DNA of 15,570 nucleotides, taken from assembly GCA_937965925.1 (NCBI GenBank), contig CALCME010000121.1, positions 1-15,570 of the forward strand, in the 5' to 3' direction. Under the pieces are notes generated by a model that ran no database searches, was not told the DNA's origin, and saw only the letters and a program-made list of their open reading frames with translations. The DNA comes from Candidatus Absconditabacterales bacterium. GTDB lineage: Bacteria > Patescibacteriota > Gracilibacteria > Absconditabacterales > Absconditicoccaceae. Below are positions 1-7,729 of the stretch, piece after piece; the first letter of the stretch is position 1, and the number at the start of each line of letters is the position of its first letter. Made by a program: the position numbers and the translations under genes.

Positions 1-85
1 CAATGACTCAATCACTCTTTCATCCCAAGTTTTTAAGAGTCAATCAACATAATTTTCATACATTCAAATTTTGATCATTTCTCAT
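1..85 (-). CDS. Start of an unidentified gene cut by the left window edge
   Basis: An ATG at 83-85 on the minus strand opens a frame that stays free of TAA/TAG to the window edge (28 codons, four of them UGA = Gly). The visible product begins MRNDQNLNVGKLCGLTL. It starts 24 bases after the dtd stop on the same strand, so it may be the next gene of that operon. There is no clear Shine-Dalgarno sequence. The piece is too short to assign a family. It could be a chance frame, but the spacing and the glycine-type use of UGA favour a real gene. Confidence 0.4.
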
Positions 86-109
86 GTCTTTATATATGAG
101 ATAAATATT

Positions 110-565
110 TTACCAGTCTAACACAATATTTACAGGACCAACATTACTACTCTTCACGTCCATCATAGCTCCAAATCCTCAAGTCTTGTATGAAATTTTT
201 TCTTCTTCTAAGCACTCAATCTGATAATCATAGATTGGTTTTGCTAGATCAAATGATGCTGAATGAGTAAAATCTATACTCCCCCCTTTTTTATTCCTTC
301 CATAGAGGGTAAAATTTGAAATCAATAAGAGTTCTCATCAAACATCAGAAAATGTTTGAGATTTTTTTCTTTGTGATCAAAGACTAAAAAGTTCCAACTT
401 CTTCACTCTCCTTGCAAATTTTTCACAAACTGCTTTCCAGTCAGTCTCTATATCATCTCTATGAATTCACATGTAGACCAAAAATCCCTCTCAGATAGAA
501 TTGGTTGTATCTGTGTCAATAATATGAACACTCGCACTTGATACACGTTGAACGAGATACCTCAT
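110..565 (-). CDS. dtd: D-aminoacyl-tRNA deacylase (Dtd)
   Basis: This 151-aa protein has the usual length for Dtd, the cytoplasmic dimeric enzyme that hydrolyses D-aminoacyl-tRNA and mischarged glycine through a Gly-cisPro pocket. The N-terminus MRYLVQRVSSASV is the classical MRxVVQRVxxAxV start, followed by a GEGFLVYMGIHRDD block. The motif usually written SQFTL reads SNFTLYG here (Gln to Asn). The C-terminal motif usually NxGPVT reads NVGPVN, keeping Gly-Pro but with Asn in place of Thr. Five or more glycines are UGA-coded. The gene starts 3 bases after the stop of the upstream isoleucyl-tRNA synthetase fragment, so the two are probably co-transcribed. The family call is firm. The two motif substitutions are visible in the sequence, but their effect on substrate choice is unknown. 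Confidence 0.88.
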
Positions 566-568
566 GAC

Positions 569-1261
569 TTATTTTTTCATATAAAAAGTCACTGTCTTTT
601 CTTGAATGAAAAACTCTGCTGAGTAGTCATGAGTAATCTCTCACAGTCATAACTGACGTAATAATGCTTCTTGTTGAAGATAATCTGAATTTACCTCAAG
701 TATCTTAATCAAACGAGAGTCGCCACTCGTATATCAACACGAGATTCTATCGCTTACGTCATATCCAGCATCTTTTCTCATTTGATTCAAAAATCTCGAC
801 ATCTCACGAGCAACTCCTTCTTGGAGGAGATCTTCAGTTAACTTCAGATCTAGCTCTATCATCACTCCATCTTCCACGATCTGATTTTCAGCATCAAATC
901 AAGAATACCTTACTTCAAATTGTTCAGGAGTCAGTGACCAAGACGACTCTCAAGATGTCACTAAAAGTGTTCCGTCAGTTTGGAGTGAAGCATTTCATTG
1001 TTTTGCCGATCAGATGATACGTCAGGTATCTTTTCCAAATTGTGATCAAAGCGTCTTTCAAAGAGGAATATACTGTATCACGACTCACTGATCTCCTTGT
1101 ATCAAAGAAATTTCTTTCACATTGACCTCTTCTTTGATGGTCTCACCATATTTTTGGAGAAGTCACTGTACGTGTATATCATCTTGCATAGGTAATCTGT
1201 AGGACAAAACTAAAAAAAAGACATCATCTAATGTCAGTATCATAGCTAAATAAGATGGCAT
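569..1261 (-). CDS. Free-standing C-terminal domain of isoleucyl-tRNA synthetase
   Basis: The reading frame gives 230 aa from ATG 1259-1261; alternative starts at 1243 and 1189 would give 224 or 206 aa. From about residue 22 it follows the tail of IleRS: RLPMQDD, then a helix ending KEEVNVKEI, GKTLGSQFGKDTG, LDLKLTEDLLQEGVARE, and RKDAGYDVSDRI. In ordinary IleRS (about 900-1050 aa) these follow the anticodon-binding bundle. Here a TAA lies in frame at 1316-1318, and an unrelated gene ends at 1331, so the catalytic, editing and anticodon domains are not attached. The frame is otherwise intact and sits directly upstream of dtd. It is either a genuinely split IleRS whose C-terminal part is made separately, or a well-kept remnant. 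I have not assigned the symbol ileS because the catalytic part is absent. Start choice is uncertain, since no good ribosome-binding site is visible. Confidence 0.72.
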
Positions 1262-1330
1262 TCCAATTCCAATTTTAAAGTGAATTTCAAAGTGAATCTG
1301 ATACTTTTTATCAGGTTACCCTCTTGTGTA

Positions 1331-1801
1331 TTATGATTCTTTCTTTTTCTGATTCTGGTTTAATCTAGAGTGAGCGATCTTTTTTTTGGAATGTTCATTA
1401 TAGATTCTCCTATTAATAAACTCTTTCATCTTAAGGAGACATTTAACACGAAAAATAGATTCAATTTTATTAAACTCCTGATAACTCAAACGTAACTTTA
1501 CTCATTTTTCCATTAACGTATCTGTCATAAACGCTGCAGTCTCGGTTTGTGAGAATCTATGATATGCAGGATAGTCAGACTTTCCTTCCATAAATATATT
1601 GTATTCCTGAGATAACTCATCTAAAAAAGTGCTATAGACAGCTATATTGCTATACAAGTTTGATAGCTTATAATAGTTCAACAACGACAGAGCTGTATCT
1701 ATTTCAAGAAACAAAAAACCAGGCAGATCTATCTCTGCGATTCTCTCTATAATTTGTATTCTTAAGGTATTAGATAATTTTTTCTCAGAGAGCATGACCA
1801 T
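1331..1801 (-). CDS. Unidentified 156-aa protein with a basic tail
   Basis: ATG at 1799-1801 opens a 156-codon frame ending in TAA at 1331-1333, crossing one UGA (Gly100). The first 100 residues look helical and fairly acidic (for example IIERIAEIDLPGFLFLEID, FLDELSQEY). The last 56 are strongly basic and end in a Lys/Asn/Gln-rich stretch (HSKKKIAHSRLNQNQKKKES). I recognise no domain. A second Met lies two codons later. The AT-only stretch TTATTATATATAAT directly before the start on the coding strand could hold a -10 box, and a heptamer tandem repeat lies 22 bases upstream. The gene lies between the FtsE-like gene and the IleRS fragment on the same strand. Confidence 0.6.
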
Positions 1802-1822
1802 TATATATAATAAAGTAAGTTG

Positions 1823-1857
1823 TGAATAGTGATTGGTGATTGCTGATTAGTGATTCA
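1823..1857. repeat. Five-copy 7-bp tandem repeat (TGATTNN)
   Basis: Five consecutive heptamers read TGAATAG, TGATTGG, TGATTGC, TGATTAG, TGATTCA. They lie in the short gap between the FtsE-like gene and the 156-aa gene, just upstream of the latter's start codon. Array length could alter promoter spacing, but that is inference. Confidence 0.7.
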
Positions 1858-1899
1858 TAGTTATGTACACTGGATATCGACTAATGACAAATGACTATC

Positions 1900-2550
1900 T
1901 TACAATTCAACGACTTTCACTGTATGTTTAGCTTGTACGTACTTCACAAGTTCTTGATCATGAGTAATAAACACAATGGTATTTCCAATCACATTACTTT
2001 CTATCAGCAAATCAGCTATCATTGTTGAACTTTCTCGATCAAGATTACCTGTCGGTTCATCAGCAATGATAAATTCAGGTTCATTGATCAAGGCCCTTCA
2101 AATCGCTACTCTTTGTTTCTCTCAACCACTCAGTGTAGGTGCAAGATGAGTACGCTGACTATGCAGTCATAATCTCTGTATCATCAATCATGTACGTTCT
2201 TTTGCTTCACGACCAGGTAAATCAGAAATTTCCAACGGATAGCGAAGATTTTGTTCTGCAGTCTTTCGATCCACAAGTTTAAAATCCTGAAAAACAACTC
2301 AAATATCTCTCCTATACGACTGCACTTCTCTAGCACTATATCTCGAGATATCGTCTTTACCATGAAAGATGGTTCTCCTTGGTGGAACCAACTGTCTCAT
2401 GAGAAACTTTACAAGCGTTGTTTTCCCAACCCCAGATTTTCCCATCACAAAACAAAAATCCTTCTCTTCAAGCGTAAAATTAAACCCTTGAAAGATTGGT
2501 TTCTTTTTCTCATATCACCAAGTCAAATTCTGAACATCAATAAGTGGCAC
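1900..2550 (-). CDS. ftsE: FtsE-like ABC transporter ATP-binding protein
   Basis: This 216-aa protein is a complete ABC ATPase. It has Walker A GKSGVGKTT (residues 37-45), Q-loop VVFQDFKL (Gln88), signature LSGGEKQRV (140-148), Walker B IIADEPTGNLD (161-171) and the switch His in FITHD (197). The FQDFKL segment followed by R-x-T-A-x-x-N is typical of FtsE, the cytoplasmic ATPase that works with the membrane protein FtsX to control cell-wall hydrolases at division. LolD/MacB-type exporters are the alternative. One signature glycine and the glycine of AIGRAL are UGA-coded. The start is taken as GTG 2548-2550, because an in-frame TAA lies at 2563-2565 and the next ATG falls inside the P-loop. 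No FtsX partner follows downstream in this window. Confidence 0.82.
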
Positions 2551-2643
2551 AGGACTATTACGTTAGCGTTTAAAAGATACGTTAATACAAAACTCACCTC
2601 TTAACATAACTATAGTCATAGATCAAGAATTTTACCAATATAG

Positions 2644-2660
2644 GAGATTAAACTAATCTC
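2644..2660. promoter_or_regulatory. Short inverted repeat between divergent genes
   Basis: GAGATTA-AAC-TAATCTC is a perfect 7-bp inverted repeat with a 3-base spacer in the 168-base gap between the leftward ftsE-like gene and the rightward gene at 2719. It may be an operator or a chance palindrome in AT-rich DNA. A TTGACA hexamer lies at about 2697-2702, but it is too close to the ATG to be a convincing promoter element for that gene. Confidence 0.3.
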
Positions 2661-2718
2661 TTGTTAATGACAAAAAAAATAATACATTACATAATATTGA
2701 CATATTCTAAATACACAC

Positions 2719-3309
2719 ATGATAACAGCAAACACTCCATATATTCAGAATTTACACATTTTGATCAAAGCAGAAAATCTTTGATGAAATCGTCTTACCA
2801 GCACTATAGACGTCTACAATAAAGCTATATCAGATACACTATCTCTCATAAAACAAAATGACAACGATAATCTCTATAAAGAAATAGAAAAACTTGAAAA
2901 AAAATTTCCCATTAATTCAAGATCAATTACGACTCCATGACTCATTGAAAAATCTCTCATTTTTGCTAAAAGCACGCTTATAACATTACAAGTACTATAT
3001 ATTCAGCAGATTTATTGAAATGAGCTATTCCTAAATTTTTTCAAATTTTGTTTAGCTGAAAATCAACAAAAAATACCTTTTGAGTATAAAAAGTTTTACA
3101 ACGACGATCCTATTCTCTCAAGTTTTCAAAAGTTAGTTTGACCAACAGAGTTCGAAAGCAACACTTCTCGAGATGCTTTAGAATGAGAAGAAGACACAAT
3201 GAAAGACACAATAACCATCAATCTAGAATTAATTCCAAATCAGTCAAAACCTATTCCTACAAAAAAAAATGACAAAAAAAAGTTTTCGATTTATTTGAAA
3301 AAAAACTAA
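2719..3309 (+). CDS. Unidentified 196-aa protein
   Basis: ATG 2719 to TAA 3307-3309 gives 196 aa, reading through six UGA codons as glycine, the first two adjacent (ENLGGNRL). Residues about 30-65 are helical and charged (YKEIEKLEKKF). The middle is hydrophobic and aromatic (LQVLYIQQIYGNELFLNFFKF). The C-terminus is Lys-rich (KPIPTKKNDKKKFSIYLKKN). There is no signal peptide or recognisable motif. It converges on dnaG with only 12 bases between the two stop codons and no terminator in the gap, so the two transcripts probably overlap. A real gene is likely because the frame is long and uses UGA where glycine is plausible. Confidence 0.6.
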
Positions 3310-3321
3310 GTTTCTAAAACC

Positions 3322-5052
3322 CTACCTCGCCATCCTCTTTAGTTCACCAAACAGTTTTAGTACCTCTCCTTTCTTGTCGGAAGGGGCTTTCTTTATCATG
3401 ATCGATTCTGCATGTTTTTTTCGTTGATCTATGATATCTACAAAGACTTTGTTCTTATCGAGTTCTCCATATGATGTGTCTATATAAAGCTCCGCTTCAC
3501 TTAGCTTTTCATGCATAGATGCATCTAACGATCCAGAAAATGTATTTCACAAAAGAGAATCTGGATAAATTTCACAAATAGAACGCAATACGTGTGCATA
3601 CGACGTATAAAGATCTTCACTCACTCATCGAGTACGAGCAAAATTATTATAAAAGAGAACGGATAAGAGATACTTATCTTCGATTTTTGAAAGTGTTTTC
3701 AGATCTTTTTCATCTGCATCATGTTCTTTATAGACCGGTCTCTTGCGTGCAGAACCTTTCTTCAACCACGAACGAAACTGTTTCCATAACATCTGTTCAC
3801 TGAGTCAGAAAAAATCTACGACCTTAGTAAAGTATAGTTGCATAACTGCATAGTCTTCTATCTTACTCAACATCTCAAAAAGACTCTGCATCACTTTCTT
3901 TCTTTCCACAGGGTTTTCTTGATCGACACGTTTTTCATACTCTTGTAACGCCCATTCAAAACCGTCTTTGGTAGAATCTGAAAGAAGAGATTTCCAATGA
4001 ATAACCTCTCACGTATCTGTCTTTTGCAACCGTTCATCTACATCCTTAAACTCATCTGGAAAAATAAATACTTTTGGAAAAAGATCTTGCTCATAAGCTA
4101 CTTTTAGTCATCTAATTGTGGCTTCAAATCAGGCTCCGTCATGATCGAAGGCAAACACGAGATGATCCGAATGTCTCTTAATAAGTTTGGTATGCTGAGT
4201 CGTCAGTGCTGTTCCACACGTAGCAATTCAGGTCGGCAACCCATACTGAGCAAGTGCAATCACATCCATATATCATTCAACTATCACCAATCCACCAAAC
4301 TCTTTGAGATGATTTTTAGCTTTATGGAGACCATAGAGTATTTTTGATTTTTGATACAGTTCAGTCTCAGTTGTATTGAGATACTTTGGAGTCTGCTCAG
4401 CTGAGAGTGCTCTTCACCCAAATCAGACAATATTTCAAATATGATCATAAATCGGAAACGTTAGTCTATGACGAAAAAAAGCAAAAGCCTTGTCGTGCTT
4501 TCATTGCTTTGCAAGTCATGCATCTATCAGGTCAGCATCTGTAAATCATTTCTCACGAAGAAACTGCATTGTAAGATCATAACTATCAGGAGCATATCAT
4601 ATTCCGAACAACTCAATAGTGGCATCACTTAGTCATCTTTTCTCACGCACATACACATCAGCATCGCTTCAGATAAAATACTGCTGGAAGACTGATTGAG
4701 TACGCTTATTTAATAATTTTAGTTTTTCTTTTGCTGATGACTTTGCCTTTTGTTTCTCAGGATCTTTTTGGTACTGAGTGATATCAACTCATGTTTCTTC
4801 TGCCAGAATCTTGAGACTATCTCGAAAGTCTATCCTCTCTATCTCCATATGGAACGTCAGTGCATTTCCTCATTTTCCACATCAAAAACACTTGAAAATC
4901 TGCTTATCTTCAGCTACCGTAAATGATGCACTCCTTTCATTATGAAAGGGACAGAGTCCTGATCGATTTTTCCCGACTTTCTTGATATTTACATATCTAG
5001 AAACGAGATCTACTATATCAAGTCTTCCGAGTACATCGTCACGTAAACTCAT
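3322..5052 (-). CDS. dnaG: DNA primase DnaG
   Basis: This complete 576-aa primase makes the RNA primers for DNA replication. The N-terminal CHC2 zinc finger is exact: C34-PF-H37, 17 residues, C55-FG-C58, followed by GKGGN. It is followed by the primase core. The TOPRIM glutamate lies in IVEGYMDV (Glu259), and the metal-binding acidic pair in FAFDHDGAG (Asp303, Asp305). Most DnaG proteins have FDGD there, so His for Gly is unusual. Residues from about 430 form the helical C-terminal region expected to bind the DnaB helicase. I read every codon and found no TAA or TAG. Glycines in the zinc finger and in EGYMDV are UGA. ATG 5050-5052 fits the usual N-terminus. It is monocistronic as far as the window shows. 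Confidence 0.96.
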
Positions 5053-5221
5053 AGATATCTTTTAAACTAAAAGACACAGGAAGGTAATCACTACTATTGA
5101 GAGACACTTCTCTTGAAAATCACTTTCATACTACTAATCTTAGCCTTAAAGTATAGGTAAAAGAACGTACATTCTTTTTTCTCTACGTACCTGAAAAAAA
5201 CTTTACCAGTTAAAAAACACT
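5053..5221. other. Divergent intergenic region between dnaG and the plus-strand genes
   Basis: These 169 AT-rich bases separate two divergent starts, so promoters for both directions should lie here. A possible plus-strand -35 (TTGAAA, about 5112) is followed some 16 bases later by TAATCT. The word ACGTAC occurs twice (about 5166 and 5184). I see no convincing hairpin, tRNA or hidden gene. Confidence 0.35.
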
Positions 5222-5485
5222 ATGGCACACATAATTTGACCAGATGGACAAACATATTATACAAAAGATGATATTGAACCGAAAGGATCGCTTTTTTGAA
5301 GTTCAGTGAAAGACTCACTCCAGAAGTGATGAAGCAGTATGTTAGATTATCTTTGACTTATCTGAGGGTGAATTGCAGTACTTATTGGATTGTATCTCCT
5401 TGCAGACTTTGCAATATGACTTATATTACTCTTCTTTTGAAGTACTTCTATCAATTACTGGTTGACCAAACATAGAAGTAAGTAG
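5222..5485 (+). CDS. Small 87-aa membrane protein
   Basis: ATG 5222 to TAG 5483-5485 encodes 87 aa with twelve or more glycines, mostly UGA. The first 40 residues are polar (AHIIGPDGQTYYTKDDIEPK). Residues about 42-75 are strongly hydrophobic and Gly/Leu/Ile-rich (GGGIAVLIGLYLLADFAIG), enough for one long or two tight membrane spans. A short basic tail (TKHRSK) follows. I know no family for it. It is the first gene rightward from the divergent region and is followed closely by a 31-aa ORF and then glutamate dehydrogenase. Confidence 0.6.
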
Positions 5486-5489
5486 GCAG

Positions 5490-5585
5490 ATGAAGAATCA
5501 AACTCTACAATCAAAATCTAATGGGAGACGAAAACATACGTCGAAATACGATATCGATATCATGTCTCAAACATTTCCTTCATAA
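5490..5585 (+). CDS. Possible 31-aa basic peptide
   Basis: ATG 5490 to TAA 5583-5585 lies 4 bases after the preceding stop. It contains a cluster of basic residues (SNGRRKHTSKYD) and no UGA codon. There is no family and no strong ribosome-binding site. It may simply be untranslated leader of the downstream gene. Confidence 0.25.
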   Translation: MKNQTLQSKSNGRRKHTSKYDIDIMSQTFPS

Positions 5586-5639
5586 CATTAGATCTGTTTG
5601 TGTATAGTTACATTATCTTTATCCGTCACCAACAAAAAT

Positions 5640-6902
5640 ATGTCTCTTTTTTCTTGAGTACAAGATCAAATCAAAGAATCCTACGAGTACCTAAAAGATG
5701 ACTATAGTATGTGACTGATGGAACAGCTCTTGGAGCCGATGAATATCGTAGAAGCTGATCTCACCATCACACTAGACTCTGGTGAAGAAAAAACGTACAA
5801 AGCATATAGATCACAGCATAGTGACGTAAGATGACCGTACAAAGGATGAATTAGATATCATCAAGACGTCTCCCTCGATGAGGTAAAATCACTCTCAGCA
5901 TGGATGAGTTTCAAATGTGCTACGGTAGGAATCCCCCTCTGATGAGGGAAATGATGAATCATCGTCAATCCAAAAGAACTTTCTCAAACGGAACTCGAGC
6001 GTCTAAGTAGAGAGTATATCAAAGCGATCTACACCCATATATGACCGACCAAAGATGTCCCAGCACCAGATGTAAACACCAATAGCACCATCATGTGATG
6101 GATGGCTGATGAGTATGCAAAGCAAACATGATCACGAAAGCCAGGAGTCATCACATGAAAACCTCTTACGATCTGATGATCTGCATGAAGAGGACAAGCA
6201 ACATCACGTGGATGACTATTTGTCCTGCAAAGATATCTTACTAACTCCAAAGATCATCTCGCAGGAAAGAAAATCATCATACAGTGAGCTGGAAACGCAG
6301 GATTAAACTTCGCACTTCTCGCATCACAAGCATGAGCACACATTATCTGAATCTCAGACTCGAAGTGAGCAATCATCGATGAAGGTGGATTTGATATGGA
6401 CCAGATCATAGAACTAAAATCACAGAGAAAATCAGTCATCGACTATATCTCTCCAACCACCAACGACCAGACTCCCCTAGATATCACCAACAATCAAGAC
6501 CTCCTCACACACCCATGTGACATTCTCGTCCCTGCAGCACTAGAAAATCAACTCACCAAGGAGAACGCTGACAAGATACAAGCATCAATCATCTTAGAAC
6601 TCGCAAACGGTCCAACCACTCCAGATGCAGATACGATTCTTGACGAAAGATGAATCACCGTGATTCCTGATATACTTGCGAACGCATGATGAGTAACGGT
6701 AAGTTATTTTGAGCAAGTACAGAACAACACGAACTACTACTGGACAGAGACAGAAGTAAACGAAAAGCTCTTAGTGATCATGGAACAAGCAACTGACTGA
6801 GTCATGGAAACAGCACAAAAAAACACCACCTCACTCAGAGATAGTGCATATATCATCTCTCTAGAAAAGATCCTCGCGGCTATGAAAGCGAGAGGACGGT
6901 AA
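5640..6902 (+). CDS. gdhA: Glutamate dehydrogenase (Glu/Leu/Phe/Val dehydrogenase family)
   Basis: This 420-aa protein has the standard length of a hexameric glutamate dehydrogenase, interconverting glutamate and 2-oxoglutarate plus ammonia with NAD(P)H in the cytoplasm. Substrate-binding blocks are present: RGPYKGGIRYH (64-74), MSFKCA (89-94) and the active-site loop VGIPLGGGKGGI with catalytic Lys104. The proton-relay Asp lies in DVPAPDVNT. The dinucleotide fold shows IIIQGAGNAG. Four of the five glycines in GGGKGG are UGA, so a standard-code reading would destroy the active site. The last helix ends KARGR, and a terminator follows. Cofactor preference cannot be judged by eye. In a reduced-genome epibiont it probably serves to use host-derived amino acids or ammonia (inference). 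Confidence 0.95.
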
Positions 6903-6930
6903 GAATGATGTTACTATTTTGTATATGAGA

Positions 6931-6958
6931 AAAGCTATCTGGAGGGATAGCTTTTTTT
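6931..6958 (+). terminator. Intrinsic terminator after glutamate dehydrogenase
   Basis: A perfect 9-bp stem, AAAGCTATC / GATAGCTTT, with a 6-base loop (TGGAGG) runs into a seven-T tract, 28 bases past the stop codon. The T tract is only on the plus-strand side, so it ends the rightward transcript. The convergent leftward gene stops at 6993 without such a structure. Confidence 0.88.
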
Positions 6959-6992
6959 GATTATTGTTACAATATAGGATCAAATATCAGTA

Positions 6993-7721
6993 CTAAGTGT
7001 AAACTAAATAAACTGGCATAGATTCTGCTCATAATTTTGTAATAATCTCCTCTAAAATCGTTTGCTCTTTAATTGGATTAATATCATTAGAAAATATATT
7101 GTTCTTATCAGAAACAAATATACATAGAGGCCTAATAACGAAAAAAAGATTATCATCAATAATATCAATAAATCCATCTCGATTAGACAAAAAATTTATT
7201 CCTAATTCAATTCATATTTTTCATAAAAATACATCTTTGGACAGAAGGTCACTTCACTCAATAATTATTCTCATATACTCTAATGGCCAACTTTTCAATC
7301 AAATAGAAAAATCCGTAATTATTCTATTTTTAGGTAAATCATTTGCTTGAATACTTAAAAAACGAATAATGTCGAATCTACTTGTATTAAATCTAATGTC
7401 ATTCATCATGCTATTAAAATATTCTATATTATTTCTCTCTTCCTTCAAAAGAAAGAGATCAATATCATATATAAAAAAAACTATCTTTTCATTATTTCAT
7501 GATATAAAATCTCAAAACTTCGTAATAGTTGATTTTACATCAATATATTCTACATTCTGATTCTTGAATCAGAATGTAGTTAAAAGAACTGAAAGATAGT
7601 GTTTTAAATTCATATATTTGCTTCAATAGAATTCATAAACGAGATAATTATTTTTAATATAAGAATCAAATATCATCTCGCTATCATTTATTTTGTTTAT
7701 AAATCATAATCCTGATTTCAT
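6993..7721 (-). CDS. Candidate immunity protein for the adjacent RNase toxin (unrecognised family)
   Basis: ATG 7719-7721 to TAG 6993-6995 encodes 242 aa, starting 8 bases after the toxin stop on the same strand. About ten glycines are UGA and three are GGA. The protein is rich in Ile, Phe and Asn, without a signal peptide, and carries slightly more Asp/Glu than Lys/Arg. Near residues 85-100 a strand-like NEKIVFFIYDIDLFLL recalls an ATPase Walker B strand, but there is no P-loop. Barstar, the usual inhibitor of barnase-type RNases, is about 90 aa, and I see no resemblance to it. Position directly behind a C-terminal toxin domain is the classic place for an immunity gene. That role is inference from context. 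Sampled GC is only about 18-22%. A 30-base palindrome lies inside the gene. Confidence 0.72.
7550..7579. repeat. Perfect 14-bp inverted repeat inside the candidate immunity gene
   Basis: The arms CTACATTCTGATTC and GAATCAGAATGTAG are separated by only TT. The 30-base palindrome is in frame and encodes part of the segment LLTTFGFKNQNVEYI. In the mRNA it would form a strong hairpin within the first quarter of the gene; it is not followed by a T tract in the coding direction. Confidence 0.85.
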
Positions 7722-7729
7722 TTAAATTG

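Noticed and set aside
1301..1315. Terminator from the TGATA...TATCA inverted repeat after the 156-aa gene
   Set aside because: The stem is only 5 bp and has no T tract after it on the minus strand.
2251..2604. Plus-strand 117-codon frame opposite the ABC ATPase
   Set aside because: The minus strand carries Walker A, Q-loop and the FtsE core in this stretch.
5053..5221. tRNA-Gly(UCA) or another small RNA in the dnaG upstream gap
   Set aside because: No cloverleaf stems, anticodon arm or CCA end could be found here or in any other gap.
6029..6439. Minus- and plus-strand frames inside glutamate dehydrogenase
   Set aside because: Only the frame starting at 5640 with UGA = Gly gives the dehydrogenase motifs without interruption.
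7099..7560. Two plus-strand frames opposite the immunity candidate
   Set aside because: They overlap a longer minus-strand frame that uses UGA as glycine and abuts the toxin gene.
6993..7721. Barstar as the identity of the immunity candidate
   Set aside because: It is nearly three times too long and lacks a recognisable barstar core such as the YYGxNxDAL block.
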